Shown: piece by piece, positions 47,163-59,100 of the stretch
Layout: every line of letters starts with the position of its first letter
Position numbering within the stretch: the stretch's first letter is position 1
Origin: Azorinus chamasolen
Taxonomy: Eukaryota > Mollusca > Bivalvia > Cardiida > Solecurtidae
DNA: 64,000 nucleotides
NCBI GenBank assembly: GCA_963576725.1
Contig: OY755241.1
Location: 32,800,853 to 32,864,852, forward strand
Direction of reading: 5' to 3'
Notes under the pieces: model-generated
The model's database searches: none
What the model was told of the DNA's origin: nothing
Seen by the model: the letters and a program-made list of their open reading frames with translations, nothing else
Program-made: the position numbers and the translations under genes

Positions 47163-47383
47163 CCCATTCCCGCATATTTACGCCTTTTGATGCTTCTGTA
47201 AAAGTCACTTTGTGAAACCATTGTGATAAATAGGGCATTTGCGCATGTGGAGCAAATGCTCTATTTATCACAGTGGTTTCAAAATTACCCAATTCTGAAA
47301 AATTCCTTTGCTCTAGTAAATGCTCCTTTTTGGTAGATTTAATCAAAGAGGTTGGATCTAAAAACAGCCTATGAGGGAATGGG
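47163..47383 (+). mobile_element. TTAA element, family E (intact)
   Basis: Flanked by TTAA (47159-47162, 47384-47387). Core with GAAACCATTGTGATAAATAG and near-perfect partner. Confidence 0.8.
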
Positions 47384-47453
47384 TTAACCTTTACCCCGCT
47401 GTGAAAATATAAGAAATGTGTGTATGAAAAGTCTGGTTATAGCTCTGGTTTAA

Positions 47454-47695
47454 CCCTTCGCTTGCTATTCACGTCAATATACCTACCTGTAAATAGTGAA
47501 GACCCAGATGAGACAGCTCCTGCAGGAGCTGTCTCATCAGGGTCTGCACTATTTACAAGTTGATTGTGAAACCATTGCACTCCACAGCACTGATTTCACA
47601 GCGAAATACTGGTACACAGTGAAGATATATGTAATTATACAACAGGGCATGGGTAAAGAAGGAGAAATGCATTTTAAAATTCAGCAAGAGAAGGG
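47454..47695. mobile_element. TTAA element, family B (intact)
   Basis: CCCTTCGCTTGCTATTC...TCAGCAAGAGAAGGG between TTAA (47450-47453) and TTAA (47696-47699). Core hairpin 47492-47562: GTAAATAGTGAAGACCCAG with GAGCTCC-type tip and partner CTGCACTATTTAC. Confidence 0.8.
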
Positions 47696-47935
47696 TTAAA
47701 ACCAGTCGAAAGGTGAGTGAAGAATACGGAAGTGGCCAATGTATAAGAGTATTACTGATCTGTCTAAAGCTCTCATCTCTTAGCGGAGAAATTCAATTAA
47801 AAATGCCGTTACGTGAAATTACTGTGGTAACCTTTTTAAAAGAAAATGGGAGAAAAAGTAAACAAGCAAACATTGTAACAGACAACAAACTTTGCAGACG
47901 ACAATATTTGGCGACGAAAGAGTTAAAACGAGCCT

Positions 47936-48140
47936 GCCTGTTAACTCTGACTGCCGTGTATTGTTGTCTTGAAATGGTTCATCTGCTTCATTTTTCTTCT
48001 GTAGATTTTCTTCCTTTTTTCTCAGAAAACATAGAGTGATAAACAGTTTGAACCCTGATGAGACACAGAGTTACTCGGCATCTCATCTGGATCTAAACTG
48101 TTTGTAAAGCTGATCACAGTTTCGAGATTAACAGGTAAAC
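47936..48140. mobile_element. TTAA element, family C, diverged
   Basis: TTAACTCTGACTGCCG... with hairpin 48042-48103 (AACAGTTTGAACCCTGATG and inverted partner). Directly followed by another partial family C unit (48180-48425) that contains a 27-bp direct repeat (TGTCGATGTGAGATTAACAA) in about three copies. Confidence 0.55.
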
Positions 48141-48875
48141 GGTTAATATAACACACGTATCCTGGCATGGAATCAAAACCCTTTAACGTGTTTGGCTGTA
48201 CTTTACGTATAGGAAAACAATTAACAGTACATACATGTGTCGATGTGAGATTAACAATACATATGTGTCGATGTGAGATTAACAATACATATGTGTCGAT
48301 GTGAGACGTCGAGTAACTCGGCGTCATGATTCACACGGTTTGATGCCATGATAAATTTGGTAAAAAATATAAAATGGAAAAAGAAAATTGAAGCAGACGA
48401 CACAATACGCTCCAACTACAAAGAGTCAGCCGTTTACTTCACAGATCTTTATTTCAACTCATACGCAAACAGAATAGAACCAGACCAGACGGCGGCGACC
48501 CATTTAGTAACCGTGTGACTAGTGTCAGTCCTGTAGCTTATGGGATTATATAGAATTAATGCTGAATTATACAGTGTATGGTTTGACTACACCTTCCTTT
48601 GTTCATACACCATTACAAACACTCGGCTAATACATGTTTATACTGTCAGTAATTGTATAAATATGCGAGAGGTTAAACAGGCAAACTTTATTTCAAAGAA
48701 TATATTTCCAAGATCAATGTCACAGGGTCAAACATATAATAGATGTGAAATATGCACTCTCATGGCGTCACAGTGCACCTGTAATTTCGTAATAAGGTCA
48801 GTCATGCCTGCACTATTATGCAGTATAGTTATTGATTATTGGGTTTTTCCCAGATTCAGAATACACACACAGTGT

Positions 48876-49100
48876 TTTAACCATTGCACTGCCAGGCAGC
48901 AACAGTTATTTGCTGCTATAATTCTCGTGTTTTTTTTTTTAAAAAAAATCCATTTTCCATTTTCTTTCATGAAACACAACCACAGCATCAAATAGTTTGG
49001 ATGATCCTGATGTAATGCCGAGTTACTCGGCCTCTCATCTGGATCCAGACTGTTTGCATAGGTAAGTTCAGATTCGTCATTGACATCGACTGGGTTACCG
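48876..49100. mobile_element. TTAA element, family C, diverged
   Basis: TTTTAACCATTGCACTGCC... to TTGACATCGACTGGGTTAC, hairpin about 48984-49062 with GCCGAGTTACTCGGC at the tip. Further partial family C cores: 3990-4076, 13530-13600, 25490-25570, 42655-42851, 49428-49640, 55063-55265, 55365-55430 and 60930-61060. Confidence 0.55.
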
Positions 49101-49683
49101 TACTCTGTTTGATATACTTATTAAGTGAAGATTAAACAGTAAACACGGACTTGACACAGAACAGGTACGTGTGATGTTTTATAATTTCATGAAATGGCAT
49201 TTTATCAGTTTGTTTCTTTTTTTTCTGACTGGCATTTGCTGTTTGACACGAGACCAATATTTTCCTAACAATATGGACGTATCGAATGTAAACAACACTT
49301 GTAATAGATGAAGGTTTAAGCAACTTTGAATGGTTAATGGCTTCTCTTTTTCGGAAACGTTTATTGAGCGCGAATACTGGCAATACAGTAGACCAGTCTC
49401 TAAAGCGATAACTAGAGTGGACGCTTAAACCCTTCATTGCCATGGATACGGGTCTGTGGTGTCATATTCAAACAGTTTGACTCCAGATAAGACACCGAGT
49501 TACTGAACGTTTCAGCAGGATCCAAACTGTTTGACACACTGTCTATTGTTTTATATAGAAAATGTAAACAAGCACCCACTCTGAAGCTTGGAGGGAGACG
49601 AAAACCTGCCCAGTAGACGATAATACTAGCACTGAAGAATATATATTATAATGCAGAAAGTTCTTACTGGGGTCCTACCGTAA

Positions 49684-49934
49684 CCCGTTCCCTCATATAA
49701 ATGCCCTTTCACGAATTTGCAAACAGTCTAAGACCCTGATCAGATAGCTCCTATAGAAGCCGTCTGATTAGGATCTGCTCTGTTTGCTTATTATGAAAAA
49801 GTATAGAATTGATTGTACAGTTTTGCCGAAGAAAAAATAAAGTCCTTGAAAAACATACATGTACATTACAAAACTTAGCTAATAACTATTCATGATGTCA
49901 TTACTTCTGACATGAATATTGAACAGGGAAGGGG
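49684..49934 (-). mobile_element. TTAA element, family A1 (reverse)
   Basis: CCCGTTCCCTCATATAAATG... to GAACAGGGAAGGGG then TTAA (49935-49938). Core 49719-49790; here the usual mismatch position is paired. Confidence 0.7.
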
Positions 49935-49988
49935 TTAAGCTCGTAAAAAATATAAAATAAGACTTCTTTTGAATAGTGATTGTTTTAA

Positions 49989-50209
49989 CCCATTACCTCA
50001 TAGGCTATTTTTAGATACAACCTCTTTGAATAAATCTACCAAAAAGGAGCATTAACTAGAGAAAAGTAAAATTTTATAATTTTGTAGTTTGAAACCATTG
50101 TGATAAATAGAGCATTTGCTCCTATAGGAGCAAATGCTCTATTTATCACAATGGTTTCACAAAGTGAGTTTTACAGAGTCGTCAAAAGTCGTCAATATGA
50201 GGGAATGGG
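49989..50209 (-). mobile_element. TTAA element, family E (intact, reverse)
   Basis: Flanked by TTAA (49985-49988, 50210-50213). Perfect 68-nt core. Forms an inverted pair with 50412-50634. Confidence 0.8.
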
Positions 50210-50411
50210 TTAAACAGGTTCAACTGAGAAGTCGTGATCACGTGACGTCATAAACCTGTACAGAACAAGATGACCGGTACTCTGCACATCGTCAGTTCCC
50301 AGTGTTAGCAAAACTTAGAGTTTGAGCCAGATTTTCCTTTTGTCAAACTTGTGAAGTATTTGCAAGATCGGAGCAAACCCATCCCTTGTGTAAGGCAACA
50401 AACTGGAACGT

Positions 50412-50634
50412 AACCTATTCCCTCATATTGACGACTTTTGACGACTCTGTAAAAGCCACTTTGTGAAACCATTGTGATAAATAGAGCATTTGCTTCTATA
50501 GGAGCAAATACTCTCTTTATCACAATGGTTTCAAGCTACAAAATTCTACAAGGTCCCTTTTCTCTAGTTAATGCTCCGTTTTGGTATATTTATTCAAAGA
50601 GGTTGGATCTAAAAATAGCCCATGAGGGAAAGGG
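50412..50634 (+). mobile_element. TTAA element, family E
   Basis: TAACCTATTCCCTC... to GAGGGAAAGGG then TTAA (50635-50638). Core nearly perfect. 360 bp upstream of stomatin B exon 1. Confidence 0.75.
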
Positions 50635-50991
50635 TTAAACTAAAAATTTACACTGTCTGACGAAAGGTCTGATTAAACAGTGTCTTTGTGTGGCTGGGTC
50701 TATATGGTGGTCGTGTTTTGCTGTTTCTTCCAAAAATCGGCTGAATTATTTAGTAAAATCCCTCTTTACAGGAAGTTGAAATTAGTATTAAAACTTGTCT
50801 TTCAGACAGGCGGTAGTTTAATGCAAAACGCTCTGCTGGGAGCTTTCTGTGTGACTTTCAATCTGCATTAAGCAGCTACCTGCCTAAAAAGTCTTAAATT
50901 ATTCTTTAACAAAATTGCTGGTGTAGAGGGGTTCCAATGTATAAATGCCTTGTTAGTTTTAAGATCTTCTACTGGGTTTTCATTTTTCTAG

Positions 50992-51050
50992 GTATAACAT
51001 GGAGCTACATCATTCTGACTATGAAGCCAAACTTCGTGCCCAGTCCAGCG
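50992..51050 (+). CDS. STOM: Stomatin B exon 1 (start codon)
   Basis: Acceptor TTTTTCTAG, 7 nt of leader, ATG at 50999, codes MELHHSDYEAKLRAQSS and ends in phase 1 at a CAGCG|GTAAGT donor. Coding length (52 nt) and the position of an acceptor just before the ATG match paralogue A. A TATAAAT at about 50940 exists, but homology favours an upstream leader exon that I could not locate. Confidence 0.85.
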
Positions 51051-54000
51051 GTAAGTGCTCTCTATTCGTATAAATTACCTTAATGTAGTTTGAAAATAAT
51101 GCAGAACATTCCCATATCAGCTTCTACCCTGAAGTACGTTGTCACAGAAAATGATACTTATTTAACCCTTTCGGCGCCAAATTTCTAATTGTCGTCTGCA
51201 ATCCATTCTTTTTGTTAAATCATTCGGTACAATACGGAAATAAGATAATTAAATGCAAATTTCATAGAACTAAAGCATATATATAGACATAGAGATTGAG
51301 ACAGAAAGTGTAGTCCCTGGTCAGACGCCGCCTTGAAAAGGTGGTGTCTGATCTGTGACCGCACTATTTGTCGTGGTGCATTTATACGACATTGGCGGTG
51401 AAAGGGTTACTTGCCTGGCTTAGAGAGCTTTTACTTATTTGGGTGTTCGGTGTAGCGAGGTTTCAGTGTATTTGAATATTCAAATAAGCGAGGGTATACT
51501 GTATTTTGCAATGAATAAAAAACCCTAAACCGGACTTTAACATTAGCTTCCGGTCTGTAGAATGGCTCCCAGTTACATTGTTTTCGAAAGAATACAATAT
51601 TTTTGTTTTTCAGATTTGAAAAGCAAAATTACTAATGGTCATATCTATACTAATCAGCGGTATCAGTTCTTTTTATCTGTACCTTTTCTGATATTGACGA
51701 CAAACCCGGCAAAACTCGAGTTCATTTTTTCAGTAGTATAGATGTTATTGATTTACTCAAGCACGCTGCCGTTATGCATGTCTATTTATAGTTCCCACAT
51801 AACAAAGTACCACAGAATACAATCGCCTACTCTGCTGCTATGACTATCATTGGAAATACAATTACACAAAATAAGCAAAATAATACAGTTAACTTAACCC
51901 TCTTAACCGGAATTCTAGAAGATGATAATTCAGATACTTTTAGGCAGGTGACTGCTTAATGCAGGGTGAAAGTCATGCAGAAAGCTCCTGTAGGAGCTTT
52001 CTGCATGACTTTCACCCTGCATTAAGCTGCCACCTGTCTCCAAGGCCGATATTCATGCTAAATTTAACTGCCGGTTAAGAGAGGTTTTACTGTATCATAA
52101 TCTAATAATTCAGGAATATTCGTGGGGTGATTTATTTTTATGAATACACATTCAAACGAAATATCTGGTTTTGTTGAAACAGACATTAGAACCAGATCAA
52201 TATTATGCCATAAACAAATGGAGCGAATCCTGATCAAACAGTTCATACAGGAGCTGTCTCATCTGGATCTGCTCTGTTTGCAAAGGTGCCAAAAGAACTC
52301 TACACGAGGGAAATGTTGATGCGATGGTAGCTTAATGCAAGACGCAAGTAAGATATAAAGAGATCCCTCTGGGGTCTAGGCGTACTTTAATTCTGTATTA
52401 AGCAGCCAAGCCCTATTAACGACAACTTTTTAAGTTCTTCCACTGTCAATACAGTAGAACCTGTCTTAAGCGACCATCACAAGGAGGTCTAATTATGGGT
52501 ATGTAAGGCAGGTGGTAGCTTAATGCAGGTCAAACGTAATGCAGAAAGCTTCTATAGGAGGTTTCTGCTTTACGTTTGCCCTGTATTAAGCAACAGCCAT
52601 TTTAAGACTCCTATGTTCAATAAACGAGTAGCCGCTTAAACTAATTTTCTCCTAGTCTATTTTTAGACACAATCTCAAAAAGGAGCATTTACTAGAGATT
52701 TTTTTTTTAGAATTGCGTAGTTTTGAAACCATTGCTATATTTATCTATTTATCACAATGGTTTCAAAATATATCTTTTACTGAGGCGTCAAAATGCGCCA
52801 CTAGGAGGGAATGAGTTAAAAGAGAGGCTGTTAATACCTTGTTTTTATTCAGTATATTACTACGAATGGTAGGTTCTATTGTCCGTGTTTCAGCGAACCG
52901 GGGACGTGGTCATGAGACAACCAGGGAGTACAATGGACTTGGCGTGTGTGGGGTCATTTTGATGGTCTTTTCGTTTTTCATCGTCCTCGTCTTTTTCCCG
53001 TTCTCAATGTTATGCACCTTAAAGGTAGGGTGGAATGAATTTCTACAGTCGATTTTAACGAAATACTCGCTGATTCGAAGTACATGTATGCAGTTTTTTC
53101 ATGTCCCACTTCTTGCATCACGGCAAATACATTGTATAAAGTAACATGTCGAGCGAACTACTTATTTCGTGGCATTTCACAAAAGAGATCGTCAACTTAG
53201 GCAAGCGTGTATTCATACGTCATATGGATGTTTATTGTGTCTATACATGTATTTGGTAATGTTGAAATGTGAATGCTAAGATACATTGATTGCCGAATGA
53301 TCTAAATACCGACATCTAAACGACGAAATATGATTTAATACTGATAAATCACACAATGAAATCATTTTTTCAGTTCCATTAAGTCTGTAATACGTTTCAA
53401 TTTCAATACAGTACGACACCCATAATTAAAACAGGAGAAACGCCATCCAAATACCAAAATTACCTTTGACGTTATTTTTAGACTGGTGGAAGCCAGTCTT
53501 AAGTACCGCAAATCGGATTCAACAGTCGGACAATGACATGATCAAAATGTTTTCAGAACGATTCATTGACAGACCTTCCATCCAAAACGAAGTGTCGTGT
53601 TTCTAGAGGGTGATTCTTTACAGTTGTGATGTGAAATACGGCACAAGGCTGACCCAGTTTTCAATATTGCTCTGTTGTATTTACAGACGTGTACTGTCTG
53701 TGTAACTCTGAAATTTAAAATCTTTCTCTCGGTTACAGATATTTCCAGATAAATATAAATATTCTGAAAGTAGGTGATCCTTCGAAAGTAAAAGTAGCAG
53801 TGCCAGAAGAGAAAATTGCAGACTCGGTTTTATTGAGTCTGTTCATGAGTAGTAATTGAAAGTAAAACACTACTCACGCCCCCTAGCACCGACTTAAGCA
53901 GTATTCAATTTTCAAAACTTATAGCATCAAAACTAATGATCCCGATGAACCAGAAAATATAACAACACTGAAAATGAAGTACGGGGCGACTTTTTACGGC

Positions 54001-56096
54001 CGCCACACAAGCACTTAACACTACATATATTCTGAAAGTGGATGATTCTTCGAAAGCAAAAGTACGAGATACGTAGCAATGCCAACAGAGTAACCTACAG
54101 TAGAACCAGTGTTAACCCATTACCTCATAGGCTATTTTTAGATACAACATTTTTAAATTAATCTACCGAAAAGGAGCATTAATTAGAGAAAAGGAAAAAG
54201 ATAGAAAGTTGTAGTTTGAAACCATTGTGATAAATAGAGCATTTGCTCCTATAGGAGCAAATGCTCTATTTATCACAATGGTTTCACAAAGTGAGTTTTA
54301 TAGAGTCGTCAAAATGAGGGAAAGGGTTCAGCGACCCTCAAAAGGAGGTGTAACTATGAACCTATAAGGCAGGTGGTAGTTTAATGCAGGTCAACAGTAA
54401 TGAAAGCTTATATGGGATGTTTCATGCATTACTTTTGCCCTGCATTAAGCAACCACCTGCTTTTTAAAATTCTATGTTCAATAAATTAATGGTCGCTTAA
54501 GACAGGTTCTACTGTTAGGGCTCTATAGTAACGTTTGCGTTTACATTGCATACTTCTTTTTCTGTGCAATTTTATAGCAAATTGTGACATGAAACGCGTT
54601 TCAGTTGCCATACAGTTGAATAGAAAAACATATTTTATTTTCTAATTATCATCTCAATTATCACCCATGTTTCCGTCCATCCGTCTGTCTGTCCACCCGT
54701 TCGTCGGCAATTGCTTTAGACGACACCCCCTCTGAAACCGCATGGTAGAATGTAACCGAACTTCAGATAAATAATATGAAGCTCTATAAGAATTGGTAAA
54801 AGAATCCGGATCCATGAATACCTCAGTTTGCTATCGCAACAAAAAAAATCTTAAGAATTCTTCTCCAAACCCTGGAGACAGATTTGAACGATGATAACAA
54901 AGCGTAAACAGGATAGCGAAACGTAAACAGGATACATATTGATTGAATAAAGGCATAGTTTAACTATCTAGAACACTCCTGCTTTAAGTATTACCTAGGA
55001 GAGAAAATATTCTATCAAATAGGATTGTGGCCATTACATTACAACAGTGAACGCAGCGCGTGCAGTTTAACTCATACAATGCCATATTGTGTCGTCTGCA
55101 ATTTATTTACTGCTACAATTTTCATTGTTATTTTTTACAAAACCCACATCAGAGCAACACACAGTTATGCTCCTGATGAGACGCGGGGTTACTCGGAGTC
55201 TCATCTTGGATGAAACTGTGCAGGTAACCAGTACTAATGACGGATTCGAAAAGTCCATGTAGGGTTTAAATTCAACAAATCATTCATTTTGAACTGACCA
55301 CAAATAATTAAGCAAAGAGAATATTTATATTTATCCATCTAAGTTCGATCTGACTTTCATGTTCAAACAGTTTGGATCAGGATGAGACGCCGAGTAACCA
55401 GGCGTCTTCTCAGGGTCCGAGTTATAAGTAGTTCAGTCTGTACAGTCAAATCTTCATAACTGGAACTCTCAAACAAGTATTATAAGTTATAACAGATCTC
55501 TCTAAGACAGGTGGCAGCTTAATGCAGGGTGAAAATCGTGCAGGAAGCTCCTGTAGGATTTTTCTGCACGACTTTCGCCCTGCGTTAAGCAGCCATCGGC
55601 CTACAATGTTTACTAAATATTCGCGCTAACGAGGTTTAACTGTAGTTTCTAGCTAGGTTCTAACGCTCGGAAGTAAGTAAAATGTTTCATATCAGACTTT
55701 TGGAAAACGTCATGTTGCAGCATGATAACGGTTAATATTTCTTTGGTTCAGGTGGTGAGTCAGTACCAGAGAGGAGTCATATGGGCCAGGTTAGACTAAA
55801 TCTTCTTCTGTACTACAACCAATAAAAGATTAATCAAAAGAATTACCACTACTGCTACTTCTACTACTACCACTACTATTACTTCAACTAATATTACTAC
55901 TAGCACTGCTGCTACTACTATTACTACTTCTAGTACTACTACTTCTACCATCACTACTACTACTACTATTATTATTATTACTATTACTACTGCTACTACT
56001 ATTACATTGTATTATTACTACCACTACTGCTACTAATACAGCTACTTTTACTACTACTAGTATTATTATCATTACTACTACCACTGCTGCTACATG

Positions 56097-56143
<47 letters not shown>

Positions 56144-59100
56144 TTACTACTGCTGATACTACTACTTCTACTATGACTTTGTCACATTGCCATCCAATGT
56201 ATCGACTGTGAAGTTTCATGAATAAATATAAACACTTTTTGTATCATTTTTATTTTCAATTAAGATACCACCTGTCTGTATACGTTCAACTAGATTTCAT
56301 CTTTGTGATCGGCTATAAACCTGTTTGTGTACTTACAGGTCTTGTGTTCCTGTTTGTGTACTTAAGGTCTTGTGTTCCTGTTTCTGTACCTACAGGGCTT
56401 ATGTTCCTGTTTCTGTACTCACAGGTCTTGTGTTCCTGTACTTACAGGTCTTGTGTTCCTGTTTCCTTTTGTTGACGAACTGACCATTGTGGACATGAGG
56501 ACTTACTGCTACAACATACCACCACAAGAGGTGAATCAATGTACACGTGTTAGATTGAAATACTGTCTAGATACATTGGTCTTTTCTTTTTATGAAGCTT
56601 GATTAGTCTTTGGGCATCTGTCACGGTTTAAAGGAAGCAACATCAGTCGAGTTTCATACTTGGTACAATATAGTATTTACTTAAATATTACATGATGATG
56701 TTACTGTTTAATTAATTGACGAAACATCATTCGTGTAAGAATATCTTAGTAAAACAATAGCAGAAGTCTGAGACTACCTGGTAGTTTAAACTACGAAAGT
56801 ACAGTAGGTTTTTATACCTGGTACACTGATCTGTTTTCGTGAAGAATAAAGATCATTAGTCTTAGAATACCCGGTAACGTTAGTAATTGAAGAAACATGA
56901 CTAATATAAAAACACCTGGTCCTGTATAATTAAAGGTTTAGAATACAGAAGAAATTGCTTTAAGCGGCCATCACAAATATGGTCTAATTATAGTTCTGTA
57001 AGGCAGGTGGTCTCCAACCAGACCTGGCCAGATATACAGGTACAGCCGCTGCAGTAGGGAATGCCTATCCGACATTGACCTTGTCAGTCACCAGCGTGCG
57101 TGCAACATTTTAGATCTTCGTTCGCAAAGCAAAGCCATGATGATGATGACGATAAAAGCAGGTGGTAGCTTAATGCAGGTCAAAAGTTATGCATAAAGCT
57201 CATACTTTTTCCCTGCGTTAAGCAATCACCTGTTTTTTTAAAACTCCTATGTTGAATAAATAAATGGCCGCTTATGACAGGTTATACTGTATTTATTGTT
57301 TCTTCCATTAAACATCATACATTGTGGAATATCCGTTATTGTTGAACTGTAGAAATGTGATTCGTCTTAGAACACCTGGTATGGTGTAACTGAAGAAATA
57401 AATTCTAAAAGAAGGCGATACATAGAAAGTAAAACGAGAAGATTGCAGAATCGGTATCATTGCGTCTGTTCATGAGTAGTAATTATATGTACAAACTACT
57501 CACGCCCCCTTACACGGGCTTCAGCGATATTTAATTTTCATAAATAAAAACTTTGCATTCACGATCCCAAAGGACCAGGCAGCAAGAAAATATAACATCA
57601 CTGAGATACCGTGTTCTGTTTAACCCTTTAGCCCGGCCGCGCAGATCATCGTAAGATTAATTAATCCTTTCCTTGTTCTATGTTTATTACACAAATCAAT
57701 ACCTACTGAATATTCATGGACAAAAAAGTTACAATGAAATATGGAAGGTGGACCATTGTAGCCATTTTAGAAAGTAATGAACAGATCTTTCAAGTTCCAC
57801 TAGCAAACAGAGCAGACCCTGATCAGACGGTTCCTATAGGAGCCGTCTGATCTGGGTCTACTCTGTTTGTAAATGCGTGAAAAAACGTTTATATGAAGGA
57901 AAGGGTTAAATCAAAGACACCTTGTCAGTCAAACCATACATTTTACATGATACTGTATAAACACAATAAGGATTTAGATTCCTCATACAGTAGACCCTGT
58001 CTTCAGCGATCACTCATGGATTGAAATCAGGAACATTGGAAAAAGAGTAGACCAATATCCGACTGCTCCTGTAGGAACCGTCAGATCAGAGTCTGCTCCG
58101 TTTGATTATAGTGATATAACATAGAAATGATTATACAGTAGAATCAGATCTATGTTATACCGTAATCAAACAGAACAGATCCTGCTATAGGAACCGTCTG
58201 ATCTGGGTCTACTCTGTTTGCAAATGCGTGAAAATGTGTTTAAATGAAGGAAAGGGTTAAGAGAAGAAGCAGCAAGATTCAATGGACACACATTACACAT
58301 TTCAATTAAAACATGGATACTTAGTTCTAAAGTGAACGACAAAATAGAACGACAAAATATATGTATATACATGTATGAAGTCTAATTATGGGTTTAAAAG
58401 CAGCAGTAGCTTAATGCAGGACAAACTTATGAAGAAAGCTCCCACAAAGTTCTGTGTTATTTTAATCATGCATTAATCTGCTATTTACTTTAAAGTATCC
58501 TTTATATAGTTGTCGCTGTACAGACACCAAACTCCGCTGTACTTGCACCCTGTATTAATACATGTTTCTACGCCTGTGTTGTTCTCAGATCCTTACCAAA
58601 GATTCAGTTACAGTCAAGGTGGATGCCGTGATCTACATGTGCATATATGATGCAATGGCATCTGTTAACAATGTCAAAGATTCGAGCGCCGCCACACAGC
58701 TGCTAGGGGCCACAACTCTGCGTAACATCATGGGCACACGGACGCTTGCTGAAGTTCTGAGTGATAGGGACTCCATTAGCCGTGCAATGCAGGTATTTAA
58801 ATACATTGGAATCATTAACATTCTAAATTCGGGAATGGGTTTTTCTATTTCAATTTTATACTCTTCCATAGAATTGGAATAAACTATCGTCTGAGTATCA
58901 AACAGCTAGGACCATGATTCTTGTCCAAAGTGTGTGCACGTGCCAACAATGTCGTAATTACTATGCTAAACATTTACTGTTTATATTTACGACTGCAGTT
59001 ATCTCGACTGGATCTTTAATCAAATATTACATTATATCATATTATATATTGCTATATTTATCATTGATCCACGATTGTCCAAAAAGTGTTATTCAAAATT

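Larger units (their letters stand above)
45108..50991. other. Intergenic space between the divergent stomatin promoters
   Basis: 5.9 kb holding at least ten TTAA elements (A2, B, C and E types) and a SINE tail fragment. The leader exon and promoter of stomatin B must lie here, but I could not place them. Confidence 0.6.

Noticed and set aside
48540..48995. 151-codon plus-strand frame
   Set aside because: It runs across pieces of an A remnant and a family C element with no splice context or domain.
50938..50946. TATAAAT as the promoter of stomatin B
   Set aside because: It is the end of a degraded pogo-like element, and the acceptor just before the ATG, shared with paralogue A, argues for an upstream leader exon. 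It remains possible but unsupported.
55884..56219. Poly-Val/poly-Ser frame of 111 codons
   Set aside because: (ACT)n trinucleotide repeat.
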